Part shown: piece by piece, positions 22,170-33,164 of the stretch
Position numbering within the stretch: position 1 is the first letter of the stretch
Layout of the letters: every line of letters starts with the position of its first letter
Assembly: GCA_946894095.1 (NCBI GenBank)
Contig: OX335660.1
Coordinates: forward strand, 12,963,001 to 13,027,000
DNA length: 64,000 nt
Direction of reading: 5' to 3'
Origin: Incurvaria masculella
Lineage: Eukaryota; Arthropoda; Insecta; Lepidoptera; Incurvariidae
The notes under the pieces: model-generated
The model's input: only the letters and a program-made list of their open reading frames with translations
Told to the model about the DNA's origin: nothing
Databases searched by the model: none
Position numbers and translations under genes: made by a program

Positions 22170-22412
22170 TTTATTCTTATAACGGCAACAGAAATACACA
22201 CTCTGTGAAGATTTCCGCTCTCTACCTATTACGGTTTATGAGATAGAGCCCTGTGACGGACGGACGGACGCACGGACGGACCGACGCACGGACGGACCGA
22301 CGCACGGACGGACCGACGGACGGATGGACGGACTGATGGACCGGCGGACGGATGGACAGCGGAGGCTTAGTAATAGGGTTCTGTTTGGTACCCTTTGGGT
22401 ACGGAACCCTAA
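22170..22412 (+). repeat. ACGG element, copy 1 (5' truncated)
   Basis: The copy reads GCCGTTATAA-type sequence, CACTCTGTGAAGATTTC, a 110-bp degenerate ACGG/ACCG array (22252-22361), CAGCGGAGGCTTAGTAATAGG and ends GGGTACGGAACCCTA. The conserved start seen in copies at 43232 and 45901 is missing. Confidence 0.75.
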
Positions 22413-22445
22413 GAAGTGACGACGAAAAAAGGATCGCGTCAGAAA

Positions 22446-22500
22446 GAAGGTGGCATGGCACCTAACTGCTTCCGGATAATGGTGTGTCGGGCTAACATAA
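22446..22500 (+). repeat. SINE-A fragment
   Basis: The words GGTGGCATGGCACCTAA and GGTGTGTCGGGCTAACAT match the SINE-A 3' body. Confidence 0.4.
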
Positions 22501-23852
22501 AGAGAGTAGTAGTAATTAAGGAATTCAAATTCAGATCCATAAAATTATCCGCCTCTTAAAGTGAAGTAATCGTTCTTACGTAAACATTTCATGTCATATT
22601 TGCGACAGTTCGACGCACTGCCGGGAGTTTTCTTGAGACAGAATATGGCCATTGCTTACGAGTGATAGTGTTTTTGACAGTTTTCGTTCCCCTCCCGACT
22701 CCAGCCTGCCCACCCCGCGTCAGTCGACCCGCCGTTTGTAGCGAGTTGGCTGACAAATGAGATCGGAGCGAACGAAAGTGTGTTGAAATCGGCGAGTACA
22801 TAGTGCAGACTCTGGAAAGCGCGTCGTAAAATAAAATGGCTGAGTTTAGCGATAATGTGAACAGCACAGAAGAACGCCATCATATAATACATCTATATGT
22901 CTTATGTGCGCTTGGTAGCATTCTTTGCGATGGTAAGATATTACGCGGAAAAATTATAAACTTGGAAATTATTTGAAAACCACTGCGCTGATTTACTTAT
23001 TTTTTTGTACCCAACATTAGTCATTCCATACGTGTTTGCACGTGTTAATGCAACATTTAAATCTTGACACACTAATTTTTCTGGTGTTTATTTTTTCGAA
23101 AAGAACAAAAAACATATGTCTTAATCGAAACGAGTTTTTGTTAGAATAATTTTCAGATAAATATCGGTCATACACAGTGTAAAGGTTTAATTCTCTCCAA
23201 TTTTGAGAAAATTATAATATTACATGCAGTAAACAAAGACCTGTCTTTAATCGCAATGTTTAGAAAACTTTAGATTGTGATTATTCAATCTTAAATGCCA
23301 TGAAAATTAAGTAAGGAACGCATATGTATAACGGCATCACCCTAGACGCCACGTCTTAGAATCTTCCTTGCAAATTTTAATGCCTACTGTGTCGCCGAGG
23401 GTGATGCGCCCTGTACATACATCTTTATTTTTTATTGCAGCTTTATATTAGTTTCCCCAATCATATTACAAAATGATCAGGCCAACAGAACAGGGTGATA
23501 GCAGACAGTCAAACATGGAGTTTCGCGACACGAGCATAGGCGTTGCATTACCACTGACAACCTCCAGTCTTTTGTTTACTCCGCGAATCAAACTAAGTGC
23601 GGGACAAGCTGTTCAGCGAGCGAGCCTATGACTAATGACCCTTATTACTGCTTCAAGATATTCCACCCTGCCTCGGGCGCCCTACGAACTTCCCTAAGAA
23701 AAGCCACATTTTGCACTGAGGGCCAATATTTCAGCGGATCTAGAATAAAAAGTAAAAAAGGTCACGGCAATGAAGCGCCGCCGTCAAAAAGTATCGACGA
23801 AATCACGCAGCTTCCTCGAGGGATCAGAAGTCATCTACACTTTGGGAACATC
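22501..23852. other. Unassigned DNA
   Basis: A GC-richer patch at 22670-22760 has overlapping 78-92-codon minus-strand frames without domains. An 80-codon plus-strand frame at 23628-23870 runs into a SINE and is not supported as a gene. Confidence 0.35.
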
Positions 23853-24139
23853 GAGCGGCTCGTAGCCTAGTGGCGCGGGGACTGGCCTAGCGTACCAGAG
23901 GGCCGGGTTCAATACCAACTTGCACCACTGTCTTTCTCTTTCAGAGTTCGATAAGTGCATTTCGTCACGAATGCGAGCTGCTCCATGGTTCGGAATCCAT
24001 GTAAAACTGTAGGTTTTCCCCTTCCCCTACTAGGTGGTAGGGTTTAAGCCCGCCCGGGTTGGTACCATCGCATTGGATGAAAAGATGGTCGAAGCGGCAA
24101 TGAAAAATTGTCCGTGTTTTCCATCCAGTTCAATGTAGC
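23853..24139 (+). repeat. SINE-A, 5' part with tRNA-type head
   Basis: The head has an A-box-like TAGCCTAGTGGC at 23863-23874 and a B-box-like GGTTCAATACC at 23906-23916, spaced as in a tRNA promoter. The body follows in full consensus form up to CAGTTCAATGTAGC, where a solo LTR interrupts it. The 3' part resumes at 24622. Confidence 0.85.
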
Positions 24140-24616
24140 TGTTTGGACAAACAGATTGATTTTATTTTAGTTCATACAATTCCAAGAGATGGGGCCACTA
24201 GTACTTTACAGTTGCGCCATTAACTCCACAGATTAGGTAACATAAAAACTACCTATATTCGTTGATTTACGGCTTGCATTCTCACATTTCTAAAAGGCGA
24301 AGCCCTTGCCAATTTTTCTCTCATATACTTATTTTCGTGTACCCTGCCAACAATAATTTGTAGTCACAGCCGCATAGTGCATTCTATCGCAATTTCACTT
24401 TATCCAACAGCCATACCTTGCCCTGTATGAGCCGGCTCTCCGTGTATCCGTTCCTTGAACATAGTGACGTTAGTGGTAGGTGTGCGTGTGTGCTGTGAGA
24501 GACCCGGCAGAGCAGCCCCAGGTGAGTCCAAGCCTTGCGCTTGCCCATTTATCGAAACCCATCCAAAACTCCACGAACACCCGGTCGGTCAATCCAGAGC
24601 GACTTGGGCGCTCACA
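24140..24616. mobile_element. Solo LTR (477 bp) inside SINE-A
   Basis: The insert starts TGTTTGGAC and ends GCGCTCACA, the TG...CA ends of an LTR. It is flanked by GTAGC at 24135-24139 and again at 24617-24621, and the SINE consensus has GTAGC once at this point. No coding frame and no second LTR are present, so it is best read as a solo LTR left by recombination. The parent family is unknown. Confidence 0.8.
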
Positions 24617-24621
24617 GTAGC

Positions 24622-24750
24622 CGTGCTCATAAAGGGAAAGTCCTGGCATGGCACCTAATTCCTTCGGGAATGTGGTGTATTGGGCTAATACCATAACGGT
24701 AGTTGTGTGGTATTAGCCATCCATGTCAGGTCGCATAAAAAAATAATAAT
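24622..24750 (+). repeat. SINE-A, 3' part after the LTR
   Basis: This continues the interrupted copy with CGTGCTCATAAAGGGAAAG, the GGAATGTGGTGTATTGGGC block and the end GGTCGCATAAAAAAA, followed by AATAA-rich sequence. Confidence 0.85.
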
Positions 24751-25269
24751 AAATAAATACCATTTGTAAAGACGCCAAGGAATATGTGATACCATCTCGA
24801 TTAAATTCAAAAATATACATAGTTATTTAACAAACTGGAGCAAAGTTTTGTCTTAGATCATTTTTCTTTGTTTTCATACATAAAACAGCTACGTTACGAA
24901 AAAACAATCAAATTCAAATATTGTATTCATCACAGAGACATTCATACATGTTATCTATTAAATGACACAATTATATAGGTGAATTTTTCAAGTGGGCCTT
25001 CAGGACCAAATCCGAAACTATAAAAAATAGCGAACAACACTAAAAAGAGTCATCAGGATTTTCCTCGCCGGGATTAGAACTCGATTTCGATTTCGATAGA
25101 TTTTCGGTTGAAGGCTTTGATAAGAGAAAAAAAGATTTTAACCAATTTGATTAGTGAAGGTATTCAGTGAGATTCCTTGCTGAAATGTTGTTGTTTGAAA
25201 GCCCTATATTTGAACAGGCGGTTTCGATTTTTTTTTTTATGGAAACCAGGCTGTACTAAGGACCAAAGG
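24751..25269. other. Unassigned AT-rich DNA
   Basis: I see no gene or recurring repeat. Confidence 0.4.
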
Positions 25270-25372
25270 TGCTCAGAAAATAGCCTTATTCCCTCGGGAA
25301 TTCGGTGTGTTGGACTAATATCATGACTGTGGGTGTGGTATTAGTTATCCATATCAAGATATATTAAAAAAA
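25270..25372 (+). repeat. SINE-A 3' fragment
   Basis: The words GGTGCTCAGAAAATAGCC, CGGGAATTCGGTGTGTTGG and GTGTGGTATTAGTTATCC match the SINE-A 3' third. Confidence 0.55.
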
Positions 25373-25673
25373 TAAGAGAGAGAGAGGAATCGGCTGTAGC
25401 TTTAAAATTTCACGCCTATTCGGGCGCATTATCTTGGACGGAGTCGACCGACTGATCGGCGGACTCTCCCGGAAGCCGTCAGGTGAAAAACGCTTTCCAT
25501 TAGGTTATTATTACATTGGCGAGGGAGCTTTGATCTCAACGAACCCGACGGCGGACGAGCGAGTGTGCCAATTTGAGCTCCCGAGGCAGGCATCGTTCAT
25601 AAACTGTTGCTAATTTGTCTTTGTAGGGGAAGATGTTGTTTTAACGGACAGATTTTGGGCTACAGAAGATACG
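25373..25673. other. Unassigned DNA
   Basis: An AG dinucleotide run at about 25374-25386 starts this stretch. Nothing else is seen. Confidence 0.35.
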
Positions 25674-25996
25674 TTTTTTTAGGGTTCCGTACCCAAAGGG
25701 TAAAAACGGAACCCTATTACTAAGCCTCCGCTGTCCGTCCGTCCGTCCGTCCGTCCGTCCGTCCGTCTGTCCGTCTGTCACAGGGCTGTATCTCAGTAAC
25801 CGTAATAGGTAGAGCGCTGAAATTTTCACAGAGTGTGTATTTATTTTGCCGTTATAACAACAAATAGGTAAAATTAAAAAATAATTAAAATTAATGGGCG
25901 CTCCCATACAACAAACGTGATTTTTTTGTATTTTTTTGTTACGATGGTACGGAACCCTTCGTGTGCGAGTCCAACTCGCACTTGGCCGGTTTTTAC
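25674..25996 (-). repeat. ACGG element, full-length copy
   Basis: Read on the minus strand it begins AAAAACCGGCCAAGTGCGAG, passes through the TTGTATGGGAGCGCCC region, a clean array of about ten ACGG-type units and ends GTACGGAACCCTAAAAAAA. I recognise this as a widespread lepidopteran interspersed repeat. Its class is not evident and it has no coding frame beyond the array translation. Confidence 0.8.
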
Positions 25997-26355
25997 GGTA
26001 AGCGCGCCATATGGCGTACGGCAGGACCTCACAAAAAGGCGCCCATCGACGCCCATGGGCTTTCGGACTTTTACAGCGGCTGCAAAAACCATGCCGACCG
26101 GCCCGGGGCTTTCTTCACACTTTTGAGGGAAAAACTAAGGCAGGGAGTTGATTCCACAGTTCACTGACCCTATACATAAAAGATCTAGAGGATTGGTGGG
26201 TTCTTATTTTCTGCGTGTTTCGCGTCTTCGTGTATGAGAGATGTTTAGTTTACACAACAGCTGCATGGAAAGGTCCTTTGCCTACCCATGACAAAAACAT
26301 TGTTGTAGTAAACATTAGACTTGTCTTGGCTTTTCGTCTGTCAATATGTGACAGA
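25997..26355. other. Unassigned DNA with a motif shared with 10.9 kb
   Basis: The stretch 26000-26045 (CCATATGGCGTACGGCAGG, ACCTCACAAAAAGGCGCC) resembles 10870-10915. Overlapping frames on both strands are short and unsupported. Confidence 0.35.
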
Positions 26356-27660
26356 TAATAATAATAATAATTCTTTATTTCACTGATTAAGCAAGTTCAG
26401 TACAAGTACAAGAATAATAAACAAGACAACAGGTTTCAGATAGTGTAGTAATGTAAGTATGTATCGTGTTCATTGAAGAATATTTTTGCTTAATACTTTA
26501 ACATGTAGTAGTTAAATTTTGTAGGATCCCTGTCTCCCAAAATAGGATTCCCTGTGCTATGGAAGAGAGAGGGTCTTTCGTCGGAATATGGTAGGTTATT
26601 GAGGGTAGTGTAGGTATATTTTTCCAGATAATATTAACATATATATGTTCGCATTTCCAAGCAATTAATGTTCAATACACTGTATTTCATTAAAAATATT
26701 AGTGTTACTTGGCTCCTGGTAGTAACCAGCTGCAAGATAAATGAATCACAGTTGAGGGTAAGTACAAAAAAATCTGTAGAAGTTATAACTTGCGTTACAT
26801 AAGAGTTTTTAGGACCTTGACGTCGTTTTAAATTTGATTAATTTTAGGAATTATTTCAGTGTGTTTGTTGTGGTATCTATTTAATGAGCTAAGATGTAGC
26901 ATTGCATAACAATAAATGTAACATAGTAGAATATTTTTCCATATACATCCTATAAAACACAACCTAGCAATAAATGTATATATGTATGTATAATTTTCTA
27001 ATTTTCAGATTTTTTTTTTCGAGAGGAATTTGTCATTATAGTATAAATAGTTTTGGTCTATTAATATGTGTGTGTATTTAGAACTCAACTGAGTTGCAGT
27101 GACTAATTTGTACATTACTTTGTTATTGTTAATAGATTCTCGGTACTGTTGTAATCTAGATCTGTTAGCCAATTTGTAATCGTTTTCTTGCATTGGTAGC
27201 TTGATAGGTCCTTTATATTACAAATTTTATGGACATAATTATAGATGTATGGGCCGAGGAACGAGTGAGATCTTTGTGCAAAAACTGTTTTAGTTTGAGG
27301 TACTACCCAAGTATCTAATCGTTTTGATCGAGAGTTTGAAGTGTTGATGTGTAAGGAAGCTCCTTTGTGAAAATTAAGTGTGATACATTTAACGTATAAT
27401 TTTCTTACAGGCAGTAAATTGCATTCATTGTAAAGTAATTTCGTAGGATATCGAAAGTGTTTGCGATGCATAACTTTTATAACAGCTCTTTGAGCCCTTT
27501 CAACTTTAAGCATAGCGGTCTTGATCGCTCCACCCCAGAGGCTGATAGAATAGCAGATTATTGATTGGCACAATGCAACGTAAACTATTTTTAGTAGTCT
27601 AGAATTGGCAATTTGTCGTATAGATCTGAAGATGCGCATTAATATAATTGTAGATCCGAG
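26356..27660 (-). mobile_element. LINE-C copy 2, 3' fragment
   Basis: On the minus strand this runs from the reverse transcriptase C-terminus to a 3' UTR with the shared AGGGAATCC-type block and ends in a run of ATT units at 26356-26375. It is 5' truncated near 27650. The coding end is cleaner than in copy 1. Confidence 0.75.
27115..27639 (-). CDS. LINE-C reverse transcriptase C-terminal fragment
   Basis: This 174-residue open frame matches the region after the catalytic core of Jockey/CR1-like reverse transcriptases. It starts at a truncation, reads RLLKIVYVALCQSIICYSIS and LWGGA, then KVERAQRAVIKVMH, FRYPTKLLYNE and LDTWVVPQTKT, and ends naturally at a stop. No endonuclease or YADD motif is present. 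Although the frame is open it is a 5'-truncated insertion and not an independent gene. Copy 1 at 12323-13020 aligns along its whole length. Confidence 0.75.
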   Translation of the reverse strand: MRIFRSIRQIANSRLLKIVYVALCQSIICYSISLWGGAIKTAMLKVERAQRAVIKVMHRKHFRYPTKLLYNECNLLPVRKLYVKCITLNFHKGASLHINTSNSRSKRLDTWVVPQTKTVFAQRSHSFLGPYIYNYVHKICNIKDLSSYQCKKTITNWLTDLDYNSTENLLTITK

Positions 27661-27699
27661 TGCAAGTGAGCTGTTCCCATTACAGCAAATTTAGATTGA

Positions 27700-27830
27700 C
27701 ACATTGTTTTGTATATTGACACACCTTCACACCGCTTTCCCGGAGGGGTAGGCAGAGATGATAGAGCACCATACGGCACGATCACAGCACACCTCTTTCG
27801 CTTAATCTACAGACACATATTTTCATACAT
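27700..27830 (-). repeat. GGGGTAGGCAGAGA repeat, copy 1
   Basis: The block CACCTTCACACCGCTTTCC, GGAGGGGTAGGCAGAGATG and the following TCACAGCACACCTCTTTCGC recur at 35560-35690 and, diverged, at 60878-61030. Strand and class are uncertain. Confidence 0.5.
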
Positions 27831-28224
27831 GCTCTACGATCGTGGGTGCTACGTACCAGACCTTTACGAAGAATTACATCGATTTGGTCGCGGCACGTTC
27901 TTCTAGGACGCCCGGGCACGACGCACGTCTTTAGTGGTTTTTATTCGAGAATTGTCAACTTAAATACCACGTTTTTTACGACCAAACTTGGCAATTCCGG
28001 CCGTTCAGGTACTAACTTAAGTGAAAACAGCGAAGCGTCGGCAATGGCTAGTAGGAGAGCAGGAGAAACAGTCAGCAGACACCAACAGCCGTCGCGTATC
28101 AAGCGAAGCACCCACTGGTACCAGCAGTCGACGAGTCGGTGTCAACGCGGCGCCTGTATTGGGCGGATGAACTACGTTCCCAAACAAGGCATAAATTACT
28201 TCTATAAAGTTAACGTTAACATTT
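27831..28224. other. Unassigned DNA
   Basis: A 153-codon plus-strand frame (27846-28307) begins within a repeat and ends in PalA sequence. It has no recognised domain and I do not call it a gene. Confidence 0.35.
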
Positions 28225-28330
28225 TATCAATTATCAATATTTTTCTAATATTTTGCACATTAAATAGATCAACTGAGAGCTACGTCTGTACGTTTCGATT
28301 TTTTTGATAACTTACGTTATCAAAACGTCG
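28225..28330. repeat. PalA partial copy
   Basis: The arm words TTTCTAATATTTTGCACATT, AACTGAGAGCTACGTCTGTACG and part of the loop match PalA. Only one arm is present. Confidence 0.6.
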
Positions 28331-29734
28331 ATATGTATGCACAAATTCCATATTATTCTATCTTTTAACTAGAAACATAATTAAAATTACATCCCAAATT
28401 ATTTATTATCGTCGATTTTGCTCAGGTACATACGCACAAAAAATATCTACTAGGAGATAAACATAAACAACGTCAATTTATCCCATCTCCCACCTCCAAA
28501 TGACCTTATCAGCCGCATTACCGCGAACCCCGCTCAACCGCCATACACCTCGTTCGGCCGCACTCTCACTAATTGCGCGCCGCCACAGTATCAATTATCC
28601 GACTTAGCGAGCGAAATTGGATCGAATTTGCTATGACGTTAAAACAGCCGACCAGTGGCCACGGTTGAATAATAGAGGCGCTCGGAACCCAGTCAGTCGA
28701 CGAAATGGATCGAAAACTTACACATTCGTATTCAGAGAGAACCTGTCAAAACTAAGGACGTGATTAGCACTGTACTAACCATACAAAAACCGGTTTAGTC
28801 CGGCGTATTAAAGTTAGTCCGCCTACTCTGAATACGGCTGTAAAGGCTTACATTTGATATATCGCGTTTCTGCCGTAAAGTCAAAGTGACCATATAATTG
28901 TCTGGTAATCCGACGGCGCGACGTTTGGGGCATACATGTCGGAACATCGCCGCCGTGCGTAAATGTGCTTTAAAAATGCTTTCATCAAGTCTGTTCCTAA
29001 AAACACGAATCCAAAAATAAGTCTGCGACTATGTTTGCATGTGCCATGCACGTTTAAGTTGAGTTGGTAGTTTTTGGAAAGTCTCACAGTACGGTCGCTA
29101 AATGGCATATCTCCTGGCTTTTTATTTATGGTTGTGATGGAACAGCGAAGTTAAACTCAATTAGATGATACATTAATTTATACATTTACTGTTTTATATA
29201 GCTATAGCATAAATATATATCTTGATGCATAAAAAACAACTCTATAAGTCTACTTACCAGAATTTTCGCACGATATTTTAACATTCCAACCGTCACAAAC
29301 ATTTCGAAGACAAATTTCACGTTTCAACACCAAACATTTTCATACGAAAAACAAACCACATTTACGCCAACGGTGGCGAGGTGGCGGCGTGTGTCAACAG
29401 TGACGCGCTGGGGAAATAAAAGATATAAGCACTGGGCGCCATTCGCCATTGAGAAATAATAAATTTCTCGTTTTACCCGACTCCAGCAGCGCCAATAGGG
29501 TGATTTTAACATTCTATGTATGTATATTTGTATTTACGTATGCTCCACCGTAGGGCTTAAACTATTCATCCGTATTTGATGTAAAAGGTGTTAATCGATT
29601 CGTTAGTATGGCCCGGGTAACATAGGCATGGAAACTAAAAAGAAAAAGTTAAAAAACAAGTTAGGTACTGCTCGATAAAACCAATAAAACGATGATATCA
29701 AACAAACCTACCTTGTTTGTTACCTGAATTTGTA
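28331..29734. other. Unassigned DNA
   Basis: A GC-richer patch lies at 28500-28640. Frames at 28881-29108 and 29324-29512 are short and unsupported. No repeat shared with the rest of the window is seen. Confidence 0.35.
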
Positions 29735-29915
29735 TTATTTAAGTGTAGGTTTAGTTTATACTAAAATCTACACTTAAGTGAGCCTCTTGCCATGATAATG
29801 ACCTTTTTATGCATTAATTTTATAAAATGTAATTTTTTGACGATTTTAAGTGTTCCCTGCGTCCAAAAGGAAGATAGATAAATAAATACAATACAATGCA
29901 ATAACTTTTCAGTAG
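29735..29915 (+). repeat. Retroelement 3' end with ACAAT tail, copy 1
   Basis: A short hairpin (AAGTGTAGGTTTAGT with TTTAGTATAAACT-type pairing) is followed by GAGCCTCTTGCCATGATAAT, then TTCCCTGCGTCC and an ACAATACAAT tail. The same end occurs at 35830-35995. It looks like a LINE or SINE 3' terminus of unknown family. Confidence 0.5.
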
Positions 29916-29922
29916 TCGGCAT

Positions 29923-30187
29923 TTTTTAGGATTCCGTACCCAAAGGGTGCCAACGGAACCCTATGACCAAGCCTCCGTTGTCCGTCCGTCCGTCCGGCCG
30001 TCTTATGAACCGTAATAGGTAAGCAGCTAAAACTTTCACAGAATGTGTATTTTGCCGCTATAATAACAAATAGGTAAAATAAACAAATAAAGGGGCAACA
30101 CAAAAAAACGTGAATTTCTGTGTTAAATCTTGTATGATGGTACGGAACCCTTGGTGTGCGAGTCCGACTCGCACTTGGCCGGTTTTT
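29923..30187 (-). repeat. ACGG element, short-array copy
   Basis: The full outline is present on the minus strand, from AAAACCGGCCAAGTGCGAG to GGGTACGGAATCCTAAAAAA, but the array holds only about four ACGG-type units. Confidence 0.75.
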
Positions 30188-30860
30188 ATTTTTTTTCGTT
30201 TCCCCCCAAAATTCATTGCTGCATACGTGAGCGCCATTGTTCCGGGCGACAGGGGGAAAAATTAAATAACATATCGTGTACCGTTTCCTAAATAAATGAC
30301 CCGCGATTACTCCAAACGAGGGTTTTGACGGTTAGGTCTTCCTTAGGTCGAGATTTGAATAAACTACCTAAGGCCCCGGCTTGACAATTTTATCCCCGTG
30401 ACTGTTCTACCCCTGTCGGTGCGACAGCTGAGCGAGGATTTTCATTAACCGCGTTGCTTGCCGCACATCGCTTTATTGGTTTGAGAACAGGTGTGAAAAC
30501 ATAATATAAAAATCTTTAGACACAGATAAATGAAACTTTGTACCTAGTTTAATAAAAGCTTAGTTAAACTTAGGGTACTTAAAGTTTTGAATTGATTTAT
30601 ACATTGCGCACTTATGAACAGCGTACATAAAGTTTTTTCCGCCAACGGAATAATATCATTATTTAATACTTTTTATTGAAAATTTTATAATGTGTCGTTG
30701 AATATACAAGCAAATACATTATTTTCTACAGTTCATAAAGATATTGCATATGTTTGAAAACTTACGGCTTTTCACGAGGCGGGAGGAGACATTCTCCGAC
30801 GTTTCGAGCTGATCGTTCAGCCCGTTGTCAAGGAGGCAGCCGCCACGTTCGTACGCAGCA
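30188..30860. other. Unassigned DNA
   Basis: I see no gene. The part 30770-30860 directly before the SINE head is not recognised. Confidence 0.35.
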
Positions 30861-31047
30861 GATGACTGGATGGGTGACCATTTTCAACCGTCGAGGCTGG
30901 CCGTGGTTCGGATTACACGTAAAACTGTAGTTTCCTTACTTATTAGGTGGTAGGGTTGGTACCATCGCATTAAATTAACGATGGTCGAAGCGGAATTGAA
31001 AATTATCGGTCAGTTTGGTATTAGCCACCCATGTACAGTTACATAAA
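30861..31047 (+). repeat. SINE-A body with 5S-like head
   Basis: The head reads GATGACTGGATGGGTGACCA, followed by GCTGGCCGTGGTTCGGATT and a shortened SINE-A body ending CAGTTACATAAAAAA. The 5S-like head matches that of the copy at 19921-20290. Confidence 0.6.
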
Positions 31048-31205
31048 AAACTTTTTGAATGTACTGCAAGGCTGGACCCTGTAAAACATATCATTCGCGG
31101 GTATTGCGTCAATTAATTTTGCCACCTCCTGCATACCCACAACTTGAAACTCTCCTACAGTCCTTCCTCCAATGCCTCCTGCTAACACAGTGTACATGAT
31201 TATAC
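31048..31205 (-). repeat. SINE-B copy, T arm damaged
   Basis: The anticodon arm ATACC CGCGAAT GATAT and the leader are preserved on the minus strand, but part of the T arm is deleted. Its 3' end meets the SINE-A tail directly. Confidence 0.6.
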
Positions 31206-31421
31206 ATACTTGATTTAATGCTATACCTGCGTTGCGGACATTGACTGAAACATTGAACATTCAAACATATATTCATAATCACCAAGATCGTACTTGGCAG
31301 TCATTACAACAAATTTAGCTCCTGAGCTTAAAAAAGTTTACAGGAGAGATAGGCTAAGAAATGAATGTACCTACGAAAGAAAATAACGTCACATTGCTAA
31401 ACATGGCTGGCCTAATTTCTT

Positions 31422-32270
31422 TTTAAAAGGATAACGAGGTGATCATGTTCCATAAAATGGCTCGGACCTGATTAATTTTCCAAATAAGGAAACATTTTTC
31501 TAATATTTTGCACATTAAGGGCCTGGTACTAGCCAAATCGCAAAGTTAGACGAGGCACCCCAAGTTAACTAACTAAGTCTGACGATTATAAGTGTCATTC
31601 TTATAATATATGATTCCTTGTCTAGGAATTGAATAATTTTCGTTAATGTATGTTTCCTTTTTCTATACAAAATACATTGCGGAAACGGTGTCCATTTCCG
31701 AACTTTTTTGACTAAATGTAGAAATCTAAAAGCAAATGGAATTTTTTGTTTATGCATATATGCTGTTTTTGCTTATATCTAGAAATCGAATTACTTTCAG
31801 ATTTCTAATGAGAAAAATCAACTTTTTTATTTTTATTATTATTTAAATAAATGATGGAATAAAAAAATATTAACAATCCATTATCAGTCTGGAGTTCTAT
31901 TTGGATTTGCTGAAGCGATTCACTACATATTATTACATTTGTTATAAAGTGCATTTGTATGGCGCGAGTAGTTGGCTAGTCCTAGCGCCTTAAATGAATC
32001 AACTGAGTGCTACGTATGTACATTTTGTATTTTTTTAATACATTAACTTATATCCGTGATATACCAATTTATAAAGTTGTATGCAAATACAAAAATGCGT
32101 ATATCATGGATCCAAGTTAAGTTATCAAAAAAACACGTACAGATGTAGCTCTCAGGTGATTTATTAGTGTAAAAAAATTTAAGAAAAATATTTCCTGATT
32201 TAACGGAGGAGACAGTCACGAGCCATTGTATGGAACTTGGTCATCTTAATGTCCTCTTAAGTTAGATAGT
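31422..32270. mobile_element. PalA copy interrupted by TTAA MITE-1
   Basis: The two arms lie at 31422-31518 and 32110-32270, with the loop between them. The outer ends read TTAAAAGGATAACGAGG and, in reverse complement, TTAAGAGGACATTAAG, so the element is itself TTAA-bounded. Removing 31519-31993 restores a continuous arm at a single TTAA. Confidence 0.75.
31519..31989. mobile_element. TTAA MITE-1, copy 1 (471 bp)
   Basis: It is flanked by TTAA at 31515-31518 and 31990-31993. The ends are imperfect inverted repeats: GGGCCTGGTACTAGCCAA and, on the reverse complement of the right, GGCGCTAGGACTAGCCAA. No transposase frame is present. It is almost identical to 37468-37939, so the family moved recently. 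Confidence 0.85.
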
Positions 32271-32672
32271 TTTCGATTGTAGCTTGAGATAGTGTCGTGT
32301 TTCATTGATCGAGTGTCTTCACTACGCGAGGCAGGATTATAATTATAATGTCGCGTCATAGCCTCGGTGCGGCTACCCAAATACAGATGGCGCTCGCGAC
32401 ATTTTCCCGAGCTTTCCGTCCGTTGAGTTCGATTCAATGAAAATGAGAAGATAATAAACCTTACTGGAAGATTCGGATGTGATCGATTTTGAGGCATAAT
32501 GTGAATTTATTATAAAATATTTCCCTTAATAAAAAATAACAAAATTATTTATGACATACGAGGACAAGAAAATAAAAAGATTGTAAGAAAAAACTACAAC
32601 TTACACTGCCTACAACCTACAACTGGTAAGCTTAGAATATGTGTACCGTAATAATACGTTTACAATGTTACA
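32271..32672. other. Unassigned DNA
   Basis: An 83-codon minus-strand frame at 32246-32497 shows no domain. Confidence 0.35.
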
Positions 32673-32722
32673 TTTTTAGGGTTCCGTACCCAAACGGAAC
32701 CCTACTACTAAGCCTCCGTTGT
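32673..32722 (-). repeat. ACGG element fragment
   Basis: Only the end block (GGGTTCCGTACCC, then GGAACCCTACTACTAAGCC) remains, with the array lost. Confidence 0.6.
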
Positions 32723-32734
32723 GTTTTATGACTT

Positions 32735-32918
32735 ATTGCCAACTTTGTCTCTTTGAGCGGCTCACAGCTTAGTCCATCCAGTTCAGTGTAGCCATGCGTA
32801 AGGGTAGGTCCATGGCGCCCAATTCCTTCGAGAATGCGGTGTTTTAGGCTAATATCACGACTGCGGGTGTATTATTAGACAATCATGTAAAGTTACTCGT
32901 AAATAAAAAACTGGGGTA
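32735..32918 (+). repeat. SINE-A with internal deletion
   Basis: The head start TTTGAGCGGCTCACAGC is joined directly to CCATCCAGTTCAGTGTAGCC, skipping most of the body, and continues to CGTAAATAAAAAA. Confidence 0.6.
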
Positions 32919-33164
32919 CTATCGACATGCCGAAGTTATCAAAAATTAATATTCAGAGGAGCTCAAACTGACGCTATTCCCCGAAGAGAATTAAGGTTGC
33001 GTTAATAGAATGGACGACCTAATTCTATCCGATGACATCATTACGCGTTCACGCTTTTAGGATAACGAGACAACGCGGCCTACATCGATCGCAGACATTA
33101 CATTTGAGATGTTTACCGTAATTTTAATCAACGCGCTGGTATTTAGAAAGCGCGTTCTTACAAT
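32919..33164. other. Unassigned DNA
   Basis: Nothing recognised. Confidence 0.35.

Noticed and set aside
27846..28307. 153-codon plus-strand open frame
   Set aside because: It begins near repeat sequence and its end lies inside a PalA arm, so the frame is a chance product of a repeat junction.
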